A DNA stretch of 64,000 nt from Janibacter sp. HTCC2649 (GTDB taxonomy: Bacteria; Actinomycetota; Actinomycetes; Actinomycetales; Dermatophilaceae), in the NCBI RefSeq assembly GCF_000152705.1, contig NZ_CH672413.1:310001-374000 (forward strand). The letters are read 5' to 3'. The stretch's first letter is position 1. The number at the start of each line of letters is the position of its first letter. Below are positions 44,786 through 52,509 of this stretch, piece after piece. A program made the translations under genes and the position numbers. A model generated the notes under the pieces. That model did not search any database. It was not told where the DNA came from and saw only the letters and a program-made list of their open reading frames with translations.

Positions 44786-45549
44786 GCATGTTTCGCCGGC
44801 GCAAGGCCGACGCAGAGACCGCCGTCGAGGCAGAGTCCGCAGTCGACGCCGCCGAGTCCGAGGACGCCTCGGACGACGTGACCGAGATCGTCCCCGACGT
44901 CCCCGTCGACCGCTCCGCCGGACCCTACGACGCCACCGAGGTGGACGACGACGACGGCCGGCTCGACCTGGGTTCGCTGCGAGTCAGTGGCACCGAGGGC
45001 ATGGAGCTCCGCCTCGAGATCGACCAGGAGCAGCAGAACGTCATCGCCGCCACGGCAGTCGTCGGCGAGTCCGCCCTGCAGCTGCAGGCGTTCGCCGCGC
45101 CTCGCTCGGGTGGCCTGTGGGCCGAGATCCGCTCCGAGATCGCTGTCGCGATCGAGAGCCAGGGCGGCACGGCTGACCTGGAGTACACCGAGTTCGGCAC
45201 CGAGCTGCGCACGCGCATGCCCAGCGCTGGACCTGATGGTCGCACCGTGTTCGCCCCCGCCCGCTTCATCGGCGTCGACGGACCGCGCTGGTTCCTTCGC
45301 GGAGTGATCTCCGGGCGTGGGGCGATCGAGGAGGCCTCTGCTGCACCGCTGCTCGAGATCTTCCGAGAGACGGTCGTCGTCCGTGGCAGCGACCCGATGG
45401 CGCCGCGCGAGCTGCTGCCGTTGGCCCTTCCTCAAGAAGAGGCCACTCCCATGCCGCCCGCCCCCGACGGCGAGAACGCACCCGAGACGACCTCCACCGA
45501 TGACCTCAATCCCTTCGAGCGTGGGCCAGAGATCACCGAGGTGCGTTGA
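44782..45549 (+). CDS. DUF3710 family protein
   Basis: 255 residues from GTG 44782 (ATG 44788 also possible). After MSMFRRRKADAETAVEAE, an acidic region, the conserved core is GPYDATEVDDDDGRLDLGSLRV, MELRLEIDQEQQNVIAATAV and RFIGVDGPRWFLRGVISG. The C-terminus is Pro/acid-rich. It has been found next to dut in nearly all actinobacteria (Rv2696c type); function unknown. Stop and next start share TGATG. Confidence 0.92.
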   Translation: MSMFRRRKADAETAVEAESAVDAAESEDASDDVTEIVPDVPVDRSAGPYDATEVDDDDGRLDLGSLRVSGTEGMELRLEIDQEQQNVIAATAVVGESALQLQAFAAPRSGGLWAEIRSEIAVAIESQGGTADLEYTEFGTELRTRMPSAGPDGRTVFAPARFIGVDGPRWFLRGVISGRGAIEEASAAPLLEIFRETVVVRGSDPMAPRELLPLALPQEEATPMPPAPDGENAPETTSTDDLNPFERGPEITEVR

Positions 45550-45917
45550 TGGGACTCAAGGAACGACTGCGGGACCTCGCGCGGACCGACACCCAACTCG
45601 AGGCCGACGAGATCCGTGAGCGCACGATCTCCGACCCCGGCGCTGCAGTGGCCTGCGCCGGCAAGCTCGTGGAGCGCAAGCAGGCGACCGTGGCCGGCTG
45701 TGTCCGCTGCATCACCATGCCGCCGCGCCAGGGGATGCCGGTGCTCGTTGCCGAGCTCTTCGACGGTGATCGATCGGTCAACCTCGTCTGGATCGGGCGT
45801 CGTCGCATCGCCGGCATCGAGCCGGGCGTCTTCCTCGTCGCCGACGGTCGGGTCGCCATGGTCAAGGGCCAGCCGGCGATCTTCAACCCCACCTACCAGA
45901 TCGTCCCCACGAAGTGA
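45549..45917 (+). CDS. OB-fold nucleic-acid-binding protein (Rv2694c type)
   Basis: 122 residues from ATG 45549. A helical start (MGLKERLRDLARTDTQLEADEIR) precedes a small OB fold (VAGCVRCITMPPRQGMPVLVAELFDGDRSVNLVWIGRRRIAGIEPG). The target nucleic acid is unknown. It overlaps DUF3710 by 1 nt and DUF3159 by 4 nt, so these three genes plus dut are a tight operon. Confidence 0.9.
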   Translation: MGLKERLRDLARTDTQLEADEIRERTISDPGAAVACAGKLVERKQATVAGCVRCITMPPRQGMPVLVAELFDGDRSVNLVWIGRRRIAGIEPGVFLVADGRVAMVKGQPAIFNPTYQIVPTK

Positions 45918-46633
45918 CCTCCGAAGCGAGCCCACACGTGAGTGCTGACGAGAAGTCGGCTGCCGAGACGGTCGAGGAGCTCATCCGCCACCGCCTGTCG
46001 GCCGCCCTCGGCGGTTGGCGTGGCTCGCTCGAGACGGCCCTGCCCACGATCGCGTTCATCGCGCTGTGGAGCTGGCGCCAGGACCTCAAGCTGGCCGTCT
46101 GGACGGCTGTTGGGGTCGCGGTGGTGCTCGCCGTGGTGCGCCTCGTGCAGCGCTCCAGCCTGCAGCACGTCTTCGGTGCAGTCATTGCCACTGGCCTGGC
46201 TGCCTTCTTCGCGATGCGCAGCGGCAAGGCCGAGGACGCCTTCCTGCCGGGCATGCTCATCTCCGGCGCCTACCTCGTCGGCACCCTCGTGTCGATCCTC
46301 GTGAAGTGGCCCGTCGTGGGCTTCCTCGTGGGGGCCGGCGACCCCCGGGTCGCCGAGGACCCCTTCGGGTGGCGACGTGACGCGGGCATGGTGCGCGTCT
46401 GCTCGCGCCTCACGTGGGTGCTCGTCGCGCTCTATGTCGTGCGGCTCTCGATCCAGGTCCCGCTCTACCTCGCAGCGCAGGTGGAGGCTCTCGGCGTCGC
46501 CAAGATCGTCCTGGGTTGGCCGCTGTGGCTCGGGGGAGTCGCCGTCATGGGCTGGCTGCTCGTGCGCGGCAACACGCCCCAACAGCTCGACGACACCAGC
46601 GACTTCGTGCCCGAGACGGACGAAACTCGCTGA
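45914..46633 (+). CDS. DUF3159 membrane protein with a repeat-derived C-terminus
   Basis: 239 residues from GTG 45914. The DUF3159 core has about five helices: LETALPTIAFIALWSW, AVWTAVGVAVVLAVVRLV, HVFGAVIATGLAAFFAM, PGMLISGAYLVGTLVSILV, WVLVALYVVRL, then VLGWPLWLGGVAVMGWLLV. Function is unknown, possibly septation-related. The last 11 residues (DFVPETDETR and stop) are encoded by the first arm and loop of the 46.6-kb palindromic repeat, so the ancestral protein probably ended near QLDD. Confidence 0.9.
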   Translation: MTSEASPHVSADEKSAAETVEELIRHRLSAALGGWRGSLETALPTIAFIALWSWRQDLKLAVWTAVGVAVVLAVVRLVQRSSLQHVFGAVIATGLAAFFAMRSGKAEDAFLPGMLISGAYLVGTLVSILVKWPVVGFLVGAGDPRVAEDPFGWRRDAGMVRVCSRLTWVLVALYVVRLSIQVPLYLAAQVEALGVAKIVLGWPLWLGGVAVMGWLLVRGNTPQQLDDTSDFVPETDETR

Positions 46634-46810
46634 CGCTCGCTGTCCGTGTGGGGCACGAAGTCGAAGTCACGAGCGTCTTTGTGCCCGAGACGGACGAAAC
46701 TCGCTGACGCTCGCTGTCCGTGCGGGGCACGAAGTGGAAGTCACAAGCGTCTTTGTGCCCGAGACGGACGAATCTCGCTGACGCTCGCTGTCCGTGTGAG
46801 GCACGAAGTC
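46601..46810. repeat. Tandem palindromic repeat array, 74-bp period
   Basis: Three units start at equivalent positions 46607, 46681 and 46755; right arms (GTCCGTGYGRGGCACGAAG-type) begin at 46642, 46716 and 46790, exactly 74 nt apart. Each unit is arm, loop AACTCGCTGACGCTCGCT, inverse arm, nearly the dnaE2 element, joined by GAAGTCACGAGCGTCTTT-type linkers. Arms are less perfect than in dnaE2 (GAG for GCAC). The array runs from the end of DUF3159 to 6 nt before the convergent TrkA stop. Confidence 0.92.
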
Positions 46811-46816
46811 GAGGGC

Positions 46817-47503
46817 TCAGTCGTCGAGCTGACGCTTCTGACGCGCTCCGGGGCTGAGCATCGACTCGAGGTCTGACTCGCCGTCGGTGGTCGTGATGAA
46901 GAGCAGCTCGTCCAGCGGCTCGAGCGCGTCATCACGGCTCGGTGCGATCGGCGCGCCACCGCGGATGATCGCGGTCAGGACCGTGTCGGGAGGGAAGGCG
47001 ATGTCACCGACGCGCGTGCCGGCATACGGGCTGCCCTCCGGCAACGTCATCTCGACCATCGCGGCACGACCCTGCTGGAACTCGAAGATGCGCACGAGGT
47101 CTCCGACCGAGACGGCCTCCTCGATGAGCGCGGTCATGAGTCGCGGCGTCGAGACGGCCACGTCGACGCCCCAGGCGTCGTCGAACATCCACTCGTTCTT
47201 GGGGTTGTTGACGCGAGCGACGGTGCGGGGAACGCCGAACTCGGTCTTGGCCAGCAGTGAGACGACCAGGTTGGCCTTGTCGTCACCCGTGGCGGCCACG
47301 ACGACGTCGCAGTCGGCGACCCCGGCCTCGGTGAGGGCGCTGAGCTCACAGGCATCGGCCTGCAACCACGCTGCATCAGCGACCTTGGCGACTCGCTCGC
47401 CATCGGCATCACGGTCGATGAGGAGGAGCTGGTGTCCGTTGCGGATGAGCTCGCGGGCGATGGAACGACCCACACTGCCGGCTCCGGCGATGACGACGCG
47501 CAT
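46817..47503 (-). CDS. TrkA-type potassium-uptake regulatory protein (CeoC-like)
   Basis: 228 residues. N-terminal RCK/TrkA-N Rossmann domain (MRVVIAGAGSVGRSIARELI, LLLIDRDAD) binding NAD(H) or ATP, and a C-terminal TrkA-C domain (EGSPYAGTRVGDIAFPPDTVLTAIIRGG). It probably gates a potassium channel or transporter together with the second TrkA protein. Its gene follows 18 nt after the other trkA, as ceoB and ceoC in M. tuberculosis. Confidence 0.92.
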   Translation of the reverse strand: MRVVIAGAGSVGRSIARELIRNGHQLLLIDRDADGERVAKVADAAWLQADACELSALTEAGVADCDVVVAATGDDKANLVVSLLAKTEFGVPRTVARVNNPKNEWMFDDAWGVDVAVSTPRLMTALIEEAVSVGDLVRIFEFQQGRAAMVEMTLPEGSPYAGTRVGDIAFPPDTVLTAIIRGGAPIAPSRDDALEPLDELLFITTTDGESDLESMLSPGARQKRQLDD

Positions 47504-47521
47504 TGCTTGTGGTCCTTGCTG

Positions 47522-48184
47522 TCAGTTGGCCGGGGGAGCGGCGTCGAGGATCCGCTCGGCCTCAGCGAGGCGAGCACGGTCGAGTGCGAAGTGGACGAGG
47601 TCGCCGTCCTGGTGGACGGTGTCGCCCGTGGGGATGAGGCCCTCGCCCAGACGGGTGACGAAAGCGACGCGCCCGCCGACGATCTCCTCGAGGTCGAAGA
47701 CCCTGCGGCCCACCCAGCCGGCGTTCACGGGCATCTCGGCGATGACCACACGGCCACTGGGGTCGGTGAACTCGGGGACGTGGCCCTGGGGGAGGAGGCG
47801 GCGCAGCACCTGGTCGCTCGTCCACTTGACGGTCGCGACCGTGGGGATGCCGAGGCGCTGGTAGATCTCGGCGCGGCCGGGGTCGTAGATGCGCGCGACG
47901 ACGTTCTCGACGCCGAACTTCTCCCGCGCCACACGGGCGGCGAGGATGTTGGAGTTGTCACCGCTGGAGACGGCAGCGAAGGCGTAGGCATCGGCAATTC
48001 CCGCCTCTCGCAACGTATCCCGGTCAAAACCGAGACCGACGACACGCCGCCCCTCGAAGGACGCACCCAGTCGTCGGAAGGCCGACTCGTCCTGATCGAT
48101 GATCGCAACCTCGTGGCCGGCTCGTTCAAGAGCTCTGGCCAGAGAGGCGCCGACGCGGCCGCAGCCCATGATGACGAAATGCAC
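47522..48184 (-). CDS. TrkA-type potassium-uptake regulatory protein (CeoB-like)
   Basis: 220 residues from GTG 48184. TrkA-N domain MHFVIMGCGRVGASLARAL and VAIIDQDES, then TrkA-C (GWVGRRVFDLEEIVGGRVAFVTRLGEG). It is the first gene of the two-gene trkA operon and is divergent from the APC permease, whose start is 64 nt away. The membrane potassium subunit is not in the window; the divergent APC/KUP-like permease is a candidate partner. Confidence 0.92.
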   Translation of the reverse strand: MHFVIMGCGRVGASLARALERAGHEVAIIDQDESAFRRLGASFEGRRVVGLGFDRDTLREAGIADAYAFAAVSSGDNSNILAARVAREKFGVENVVARIYDPGRAEIYQRLGIPTVATVKWTSDQVLRRLLPQGHVPEFTDPSGRVVIAEMPVNAGWVGRRVFDLEEIVGGRVAFVTRLGEGLIPTGDTVHQDGDLVHFALDRARLAEAERILDAAPPAN

Positions 48185-48248
48185 ACTCCGACGCTACACC
48201 GGCGAACGTGTGCGCCGACGGGGTGCGCTGATGCATAGAGTGGCGCAC

Positions 48249-50258
48249 GTGAGTTCCTCAGGTCGCGTGGTCAAACGCGTCATCCTCGGACGGGCCATGC
48301 GATCGGACCGCCTGGGTGAGACGTTGCTCCCCAAGCGCCTCGCCCTCCCCGTCTTTGCCAGCGACGCCCTCTCGTCCGTGGCGTATGCGCCCGACGAGAT
48401 CCTGCTGACCCTCGGTCTGGCCGGAGGTGCGCTGGCGGCGACCCACTCCTGGCAGATCGCTCTCGGTGTCGTCATCGTCATGGCCGTCGTCGTCATGAGC
48501 TATCGCCAGAACGTCCACGCCTACCCGTCCGGCGGCGGCGACTACGAGGTGGCCAGCGTCAACCTCGGGCCCAAGGCTGGTCTCACCGTTGGCAGCGCGC
48601 TCCTCGTCGACTACGTCCTCACCGTCGCGGTGTCCGTGTCCTCCGGTGTGCAGAACGCCGCCTCGGCCTTCGAGTTCCTGCGTGGGCACGAGGTCGCGAC
48701 GGCGGTGGCGCTCGTCGTCCTCCTGACCGCCATGAACCTGCGAGGCGTCCGCGAGTCGGGCAAGGCGTTCGCCGTGCCGACCTATCTCTTCATGATCACG
48801 ATCATCGGGATGGGCGTCGTGGGCTTCTACCGGGAAGCCACCGGGACCCTCCCGCCCGCCGAGAGCGCGGCCTACGAACTCGCGCCGGAGCCCGGCATGG
48901 GTGCCCTGGGCACGGCCGCGATGGCCTTCCTGCTCCTGCGCGCCTTCTCGTCCGGCTGTGCCGCCCTCACGGGTGTCGAGGCGATCTCCAACGGCGTCCC
49001 GGCCTTCCAGAAGCCCAAGAGTCGCAACGCCGCGACGACCCTGCTGCTCATGGGCGCCATGTCGGTCACGATGCTCGCGTCGATGGTGGCGCTGGCCCGC
49101 TGGACCGATGTCAAGATCGCCGAGGATCCCGAGACCCAGCTCCTCAGCAACGGTGTGCCGATCGGCCAGGGGCATGTGCAGGACACGGTCATGGGGCAGG
49201 TGTCCAAGTCGGTCTTCGACGGGTTCCACCCCGGCGTCGTCCTCGTCTCGATCGTCACCGGCCTCATCCTCATCCTCGCGGCCAACACGGCGTTCAACGG
49301 CTTCCCGGTGCTCGCCTCGATCCTCGCCCGCGACGGCTTCCTCCCGCGCCAGCTGCACACCCGCGGCGACCGGCTCGCCTACTCCAACGGCATCCTCATC
49401 CTGGCCGGGGCCGCGGCGGGGCTGATCTGGCTCTACGACGCGCAGGTCACCAAGCTCATCCAGCTCTACATCGTGGGCGTCTTCGTGTCCTTCACGCTGA
49501 GCCAGGTGGGCATGATCCGACACTGGAACCGCCACTTGGCGGTCGAGCGCGACGGGCGCACCCGGGCCCGCATGCACCGCAGCCGCACCATCAACGGTGT
49601 CGGCGCGGTCATGTCCGGCCTGGTCCTCCTCGTGGTCCTCGCGACGAAGTTCATGCACGGTGCCGGCTACGCCATCGCCGCCATGGCCGTCCTCTTCTTC
49701 CTGATGATGCGGGTCCGCAAGCACTACGACCGGGTGCGTGACGAGCTGCGCGTCGACGAGTCGGACACCCAACAGCAGCTCCTGCCGTCACGAGTGCACG
49801 CCATCGTGCTCGTGTCCAAGATCCACAAGCCGACCCTGCGTGCGCTCGCCTACGCCAGGGCGACCCGTCCCTCGCTGCTCGAGGCCCTCACCGTCGATGT
49901 CGACCCCGAGGAGACCAAGGCCCTGCAGGCTGAGTGGGATCGGCGCGACATCCCCGTTCCCCTCAAGGCCCTCGACAGCCCCTACCGCGAGATCACCCGC
50001 CCCGTCGTCGACTACGTGAAGTCGATCCGGTCGGGCAACCCGCGCGACATCGTCGTCGTCTACATCCCCGAGTACGTCCTCGGTCACTGGTGGGAGCAGG
50101 CGCTGCACAACCAGAGCGCACTCCGCCTCAAGGGACGCCTTCTCTTCACGCCTGGCGTCATGGTGTCGAGCGTTCCCTGGCAGCTGGCGTCCTCCGCCGG
50201 TGCCGAGCAGCGCCTGGACGGGCCGGTTGCTGGTGACGTCCGCCGCGGTGAGGGATGA
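48249..50258 (+). CDS. APC-superfamily permease with cytosolic C-terminal domain
   Basis: 669 residues from GTG 48249; TAGAGT at 48236-48241 sits about 7 nt upstream, suggesting a leaderless message. ATG 48231 is in frame. About 12 helices after the start RSDRLGETLLPKRLALPVFASDALSSVAYAPDEIL, a motif of this large actinobacterial family. A cytosolic domain of about 170 residues follows (LPSRVHAIVLVSKIHKPTLRALAYARATRPS), resembling USP-like folds. The substrate is unproven; the neighbouring TrkA genes suggest potassium or an amino acid co-regulated with it. Rv2690c is the syntenic homologue. Confidence 0.9.
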   Translation: MSSSGRVVKRVILGRAMRSDRLGETLLPKRLALPVFASDALSSVAYAPDEILLTLGLAGGALAATHSWQIALGVVIVMAVVVMSYRQNVHAYPSGGGDYEVASVNLGPKAGLTVGSALLVDYVLTVAVSVSSGVQNAASAFEFLRGHEVATAVALVVLLTAMNLRGVRESGKAFAVPTYLFMITIIGMGVVGFYREATGTLPPAESAAYELAPEPGMGALGTAAMAFLLLRAFSSGCAALTGVEAISNGVPAFQKPKSRNAATTLLLMGAMSVTMLASMVALARWTDVKIAEDPETQLLSNGVPIGQGHVQDTVMGQVSKSVFDGFHPGVVLVSIVTGLILILAANTAFNGFPVLASILARDGFLPRQLHTRGDRLAYSNGILILAGAAAGLIWLYDAQVTKLIQLYIVGVFVSFTLSQVGMIRHWNRHLAVERDGRTRARMHRSRTINGVGAVMSGLVLLVVLATKFMHGAGYAIAAMAVLFFLMMRVRKHYDRVRDELRVDESDTQQQLLPSRVHAIVLVSKIHKPTLRALAYARATRPSLLEALTVDVDPEETKALQAEWDRRDIPVPLKALDSPYREITRPVVDYVKSIRSGNPRDIVVVYIPEYVLGHWWEQALHNQSALRLKGRLLFTPGVMVSSVPWQLASSAGAEQRLDGPVAGDVRRGEG

Positions 50259-51559
50259 GCGAGTCGGCTGTGCCCGCCGCTGACGCCCTCGCGGTCGGTG
50301 ACGAGGTCGTCGTCGAGTCCGGACCCATCGCCCACGGTGGCTTCGTCGTGGCTCGGCACGAGGGTCGGGTGCTGTTCGTCCGGCACACCCTCCCGGGTGA
50401 GAGCGTGCGGGTGCGCATCACCGAAGGCGGTCCGGGGGACCGTTTCCTGCGCGCCGACGCGGTCGAGGTCCTCGAGCCCTCACCGGCACGAGTCCAACCA
50501 CCCTGCCCGTATGCCGGTCCCGGACTGTGCGGTGGCTGCGACTTCCAGCACGTCGACCTCGCTGAACAGCGCCGCCTCAAGGCCTCGGTCGTCATGGAGC
50601 AGTTGCAGCGACTCGCGCACGTCGAGCGTGAGGTCGTCGTCGAGCCCGTGCCCGGCGACGCCAACGGTCTGCGCTGGCGCAGTCGCACCGAGTTCGCCGT
50701 GGGTGCCGATGGTCGTGCAGGCATGCGTCGACACCGCAGCCATGACCTGTTGGCCATCGACGACTGCCTCATCGCCAGCGAGCGCGTCGTGGGCACCGGT
50801 GTGCTGCAGGGCCATTGGGTTGGTGAGAAGGCTGTCGACGTCGTCGCCCCCAGCAAGGGTGCTGCTGCCGTCGTGCGCATCCCATCAGACGAGAGCGTCG
50901 CGCCGGTCGTCACCGAAACGGTTGCAGCACAGTCGCTCTCACGTGACTTCGACGTCAGCGCGCGGGGCTTCTGGCAGGTCCATCCCGGTGCAGCAGCGAC
51001 CTTCGTCGACGCCGTCATCGAGGGACTGCGCCCCCAGCCGGGCGAGCGCGGCCTCGATCTTTACGCCGGAGTCGGCGTCTTCACGTCCGCTCTCGCGCAG
51101 GCCGTGGGGGAGCGTGGACAGGTCATCGCCGTCGAGTCCGACGCCGTGGCTGTGGCTCAGGCCCGCCTCAACGTCGAGATGACACCGTGGGTCCAGTACG
51201 TCCAGGGTCGCGTCGACCACGTCTTCGGTGTCGAGTCGACCGGTCGCGTGGCCGGGTCACGCAAGGGTGGCAAGCGACGCGCCGCACCCCGCCGTCCCAA
51301 CAGCGCCATGCCGCCGACGGCGGACGTCGTCGTCCTCGACCCGCCCCGCACCGGCGCCGGCAAGGCCGTCATCACCGCGGTCGTTGCCCTGGCGCCGCGT
51401 GCCCTCGCCTACGTCGCGTGTGACCCCGCAGCGCTCGCCCGCGACACGGCATACCTGATGGAGCGCGGCTACGCGCTCACGTCGTTGCGGGCCTTCGACG
51501 CCTTCCCGATGACGCACCACGTCGAGTGCGTCGCGATCTTCGAGCGCGACGAGACGTGA
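50255..51559 (+). CDS. TrmA/RlmD-family class I SAM-dependent RNA methyltransferase
   Basis: 434 residues overlapping the permease by 4 nt. An N-terminal TRAM domain (VGDEVVVESGPIAHGGFVVARHEGRVLFVRH) precedes an Fe-S cluster motif (PPCPYAGPGLCGGCDFQHVD), then the methyltransferase core LDLYAGVGVFTSALAQ and DPPRTGAGK. The catalytic Cys is in YVACDPAALARD. A basic insertion (RKGGKRRAAPRRP) lies before the DPPR motif. It should methylate a uridine in rRNA or tRNA; the site is unknown. Confidence 0.92.
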   Translation: MSESAVPAADALAVGDEVVVESGPIAHGGFVVARHEGRVLFVRHTLPGESVRVRITEGGPGDRFLRADAVEVLEPSPARVQPPCPYAGPGLCGGCDFQHVDLAEQRRLKASVVMEQLQRLAHVEREVVVEPVPGDANGLRWRSRTEFAVGADGRAGMRRHRSHDLLAIDDCLIASERVVGTGVLQGHWVGEKAVDVVAPSKGAAAVVRIPSDESVAPVVTETVAAQSLSRDFDVSARGFWQVHPGAAATFVDAVIEGLRPQPGERGLDLYAGVGVFTSALAQAVGERGQVIAVESDAVAVAQARLNVEMTPWVQYVQGRVDHVFGVESTGRVAGSRKGGKRRAAPRRPNSAMPPTADVVVLDPPRTGAGKAVITAVVALAPRALAYVACDPAALARDTAYLMERGYALTSLRAFDAFPMTHHVECVAIFERDET

Positions 51560-52464
51560 CCTCCGCGGCCGGCGACACGGCATACCGGGTCCTTGATGCC
51601 GGGACCCGCGCCTTCTGGCGCGCCGTGGGTCGTCGCGTCGACCTCGACGGTGAGCATGCGTGGTTGCGGGCACCGGCCGCTGCCTCCGGGACGATCGGCG
51701 AGTCCTGGCTCGATGCGGCCGCCGACTCCATCTCCGGCTCGGTCGACCGCGGCGCAGGGGGAGGCCTCGTGCCCGACCTCAGCGCCCTCGACGGACCCGG
51801 CTTCGCGGCCGACTCGCTCGATCCGGCCGTGCGGCACTTCTACGAGCACACCGACGAGTGGACGATGGACGCCTGGTCGAGCTGGTCGCCGGTCTTCCAA
51901 CCCGGTGGCCTCCTCGTCGAGCACCTCTTCGGGCGCCGCCTCCAACAACTCGCTCTGCCCGTCCAGCCGCTCGATGTCAGCCATGGGATCGACAGCGAGA
52001 TCGTGGCGATCCGTGGTGCTGACGGCGTCCAGGTGTGGGCTGCCTGGTTGCGACGCCTTCGGCGCAGCGGCCAGTTCCTCTTCAGCGGTGCGTATGCCGT
52101 CCGTGCCGTTCCCGGGGCGGCTCGGGCCGGCATTCATGTCACCTTCCCGCTCGAGAACGGCAACGTCCAGGTCTTCCTGCGGCCCGAGGTGAGGGCCGAC
52201 GGTGCCCTCGTCCTGACATCGACGAGGGGTCCCTTCGGCGGTCACGGTGCCTACGTCCTCGTTCACGGGCGAGGCGACGACGCGTGGGCGGCCAAGGTGC
52301 CGATCCACGAGGAGTTCATCGTCTTCGTCGACGAACGGGGAGACCTGCGCACCGACCACGAGCTCCGGTTCGGGCCGGCTCGCGCTCTGCGTCTCCACTA
52401 CCGAATGCGGCGTGGGAAGGTTGGACAGGAAGGCCCCTCCACTAGTATCTTGACATCAAGATAA
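51556..52464 (+). CDS. Conserved hypothetical protein
   Basis: 302 residues from GTG 51556, overlapping the methyltransferase gene by 4 nt. Features are FWRAVGRRVDLDGEHAWLRAPAAAS, then HTDEWTMDAWSSWSPVFQPGGLLVEHLFGRRL, and later FSGAYAVRAVPGAARAGIHVTFPLENGNVQVFLRPE. It looks like a globular beta-rich cytosolic protein with no signal or membrane helix. I do not recognise the family. The last residues (SILTSR and stop) are encoded by the acnA operator, so the C-terminus is constrained by regulatory DNA. Confidence 0.75.
   Translation: MTSAAGDTAYRVLDAGTRAFWRAVGRRVDLDGEHAWLRAPAAASGTIGESWLDAAADSISGSVDRGAGGGLVPDLSALDGPGFAADSLDPAVRHFYEHTDEWTMDAWSSWSPVFQPGGLLVEHLFGRRLQQLALPVQPLDVSHGIDSEIVAIRGADGVQVWAAWLRRLRRSGQFLFSGAYAVRAVPGAARAGIHVTFPLENGNVQVFLRPEVRADGALVLTSTRGPFGGHGAYVLVHGRGDDAWAAKVPIHEEFIVFVDERGDLRTDHELRFGPARALRLHYRMRRGKVGQEGPSTSILTSR
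52446..52463. promoter_or_regulatory. acnA operator/promoter palindrome
   Basis: TATCTTGACATCAAGATA is a perfect 8-bp inverted repeat about CA. It contains a -35-like TTGACA. It lies 47 nt before the acnA start and overlaps the upstream stop codon. The 18-bp ATC-rich palindrome resembles sites of MarR-family regulators such as Streptomyces TamR, which controls aconitase. That identification is from memory and no marR gene is in the window. Confidence 0.75.
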
Positions 52465-52509
52465 TTGGTGGACCGACACACGCGATGACGCGGCGGAAGG
52501 AGCAGGCTC

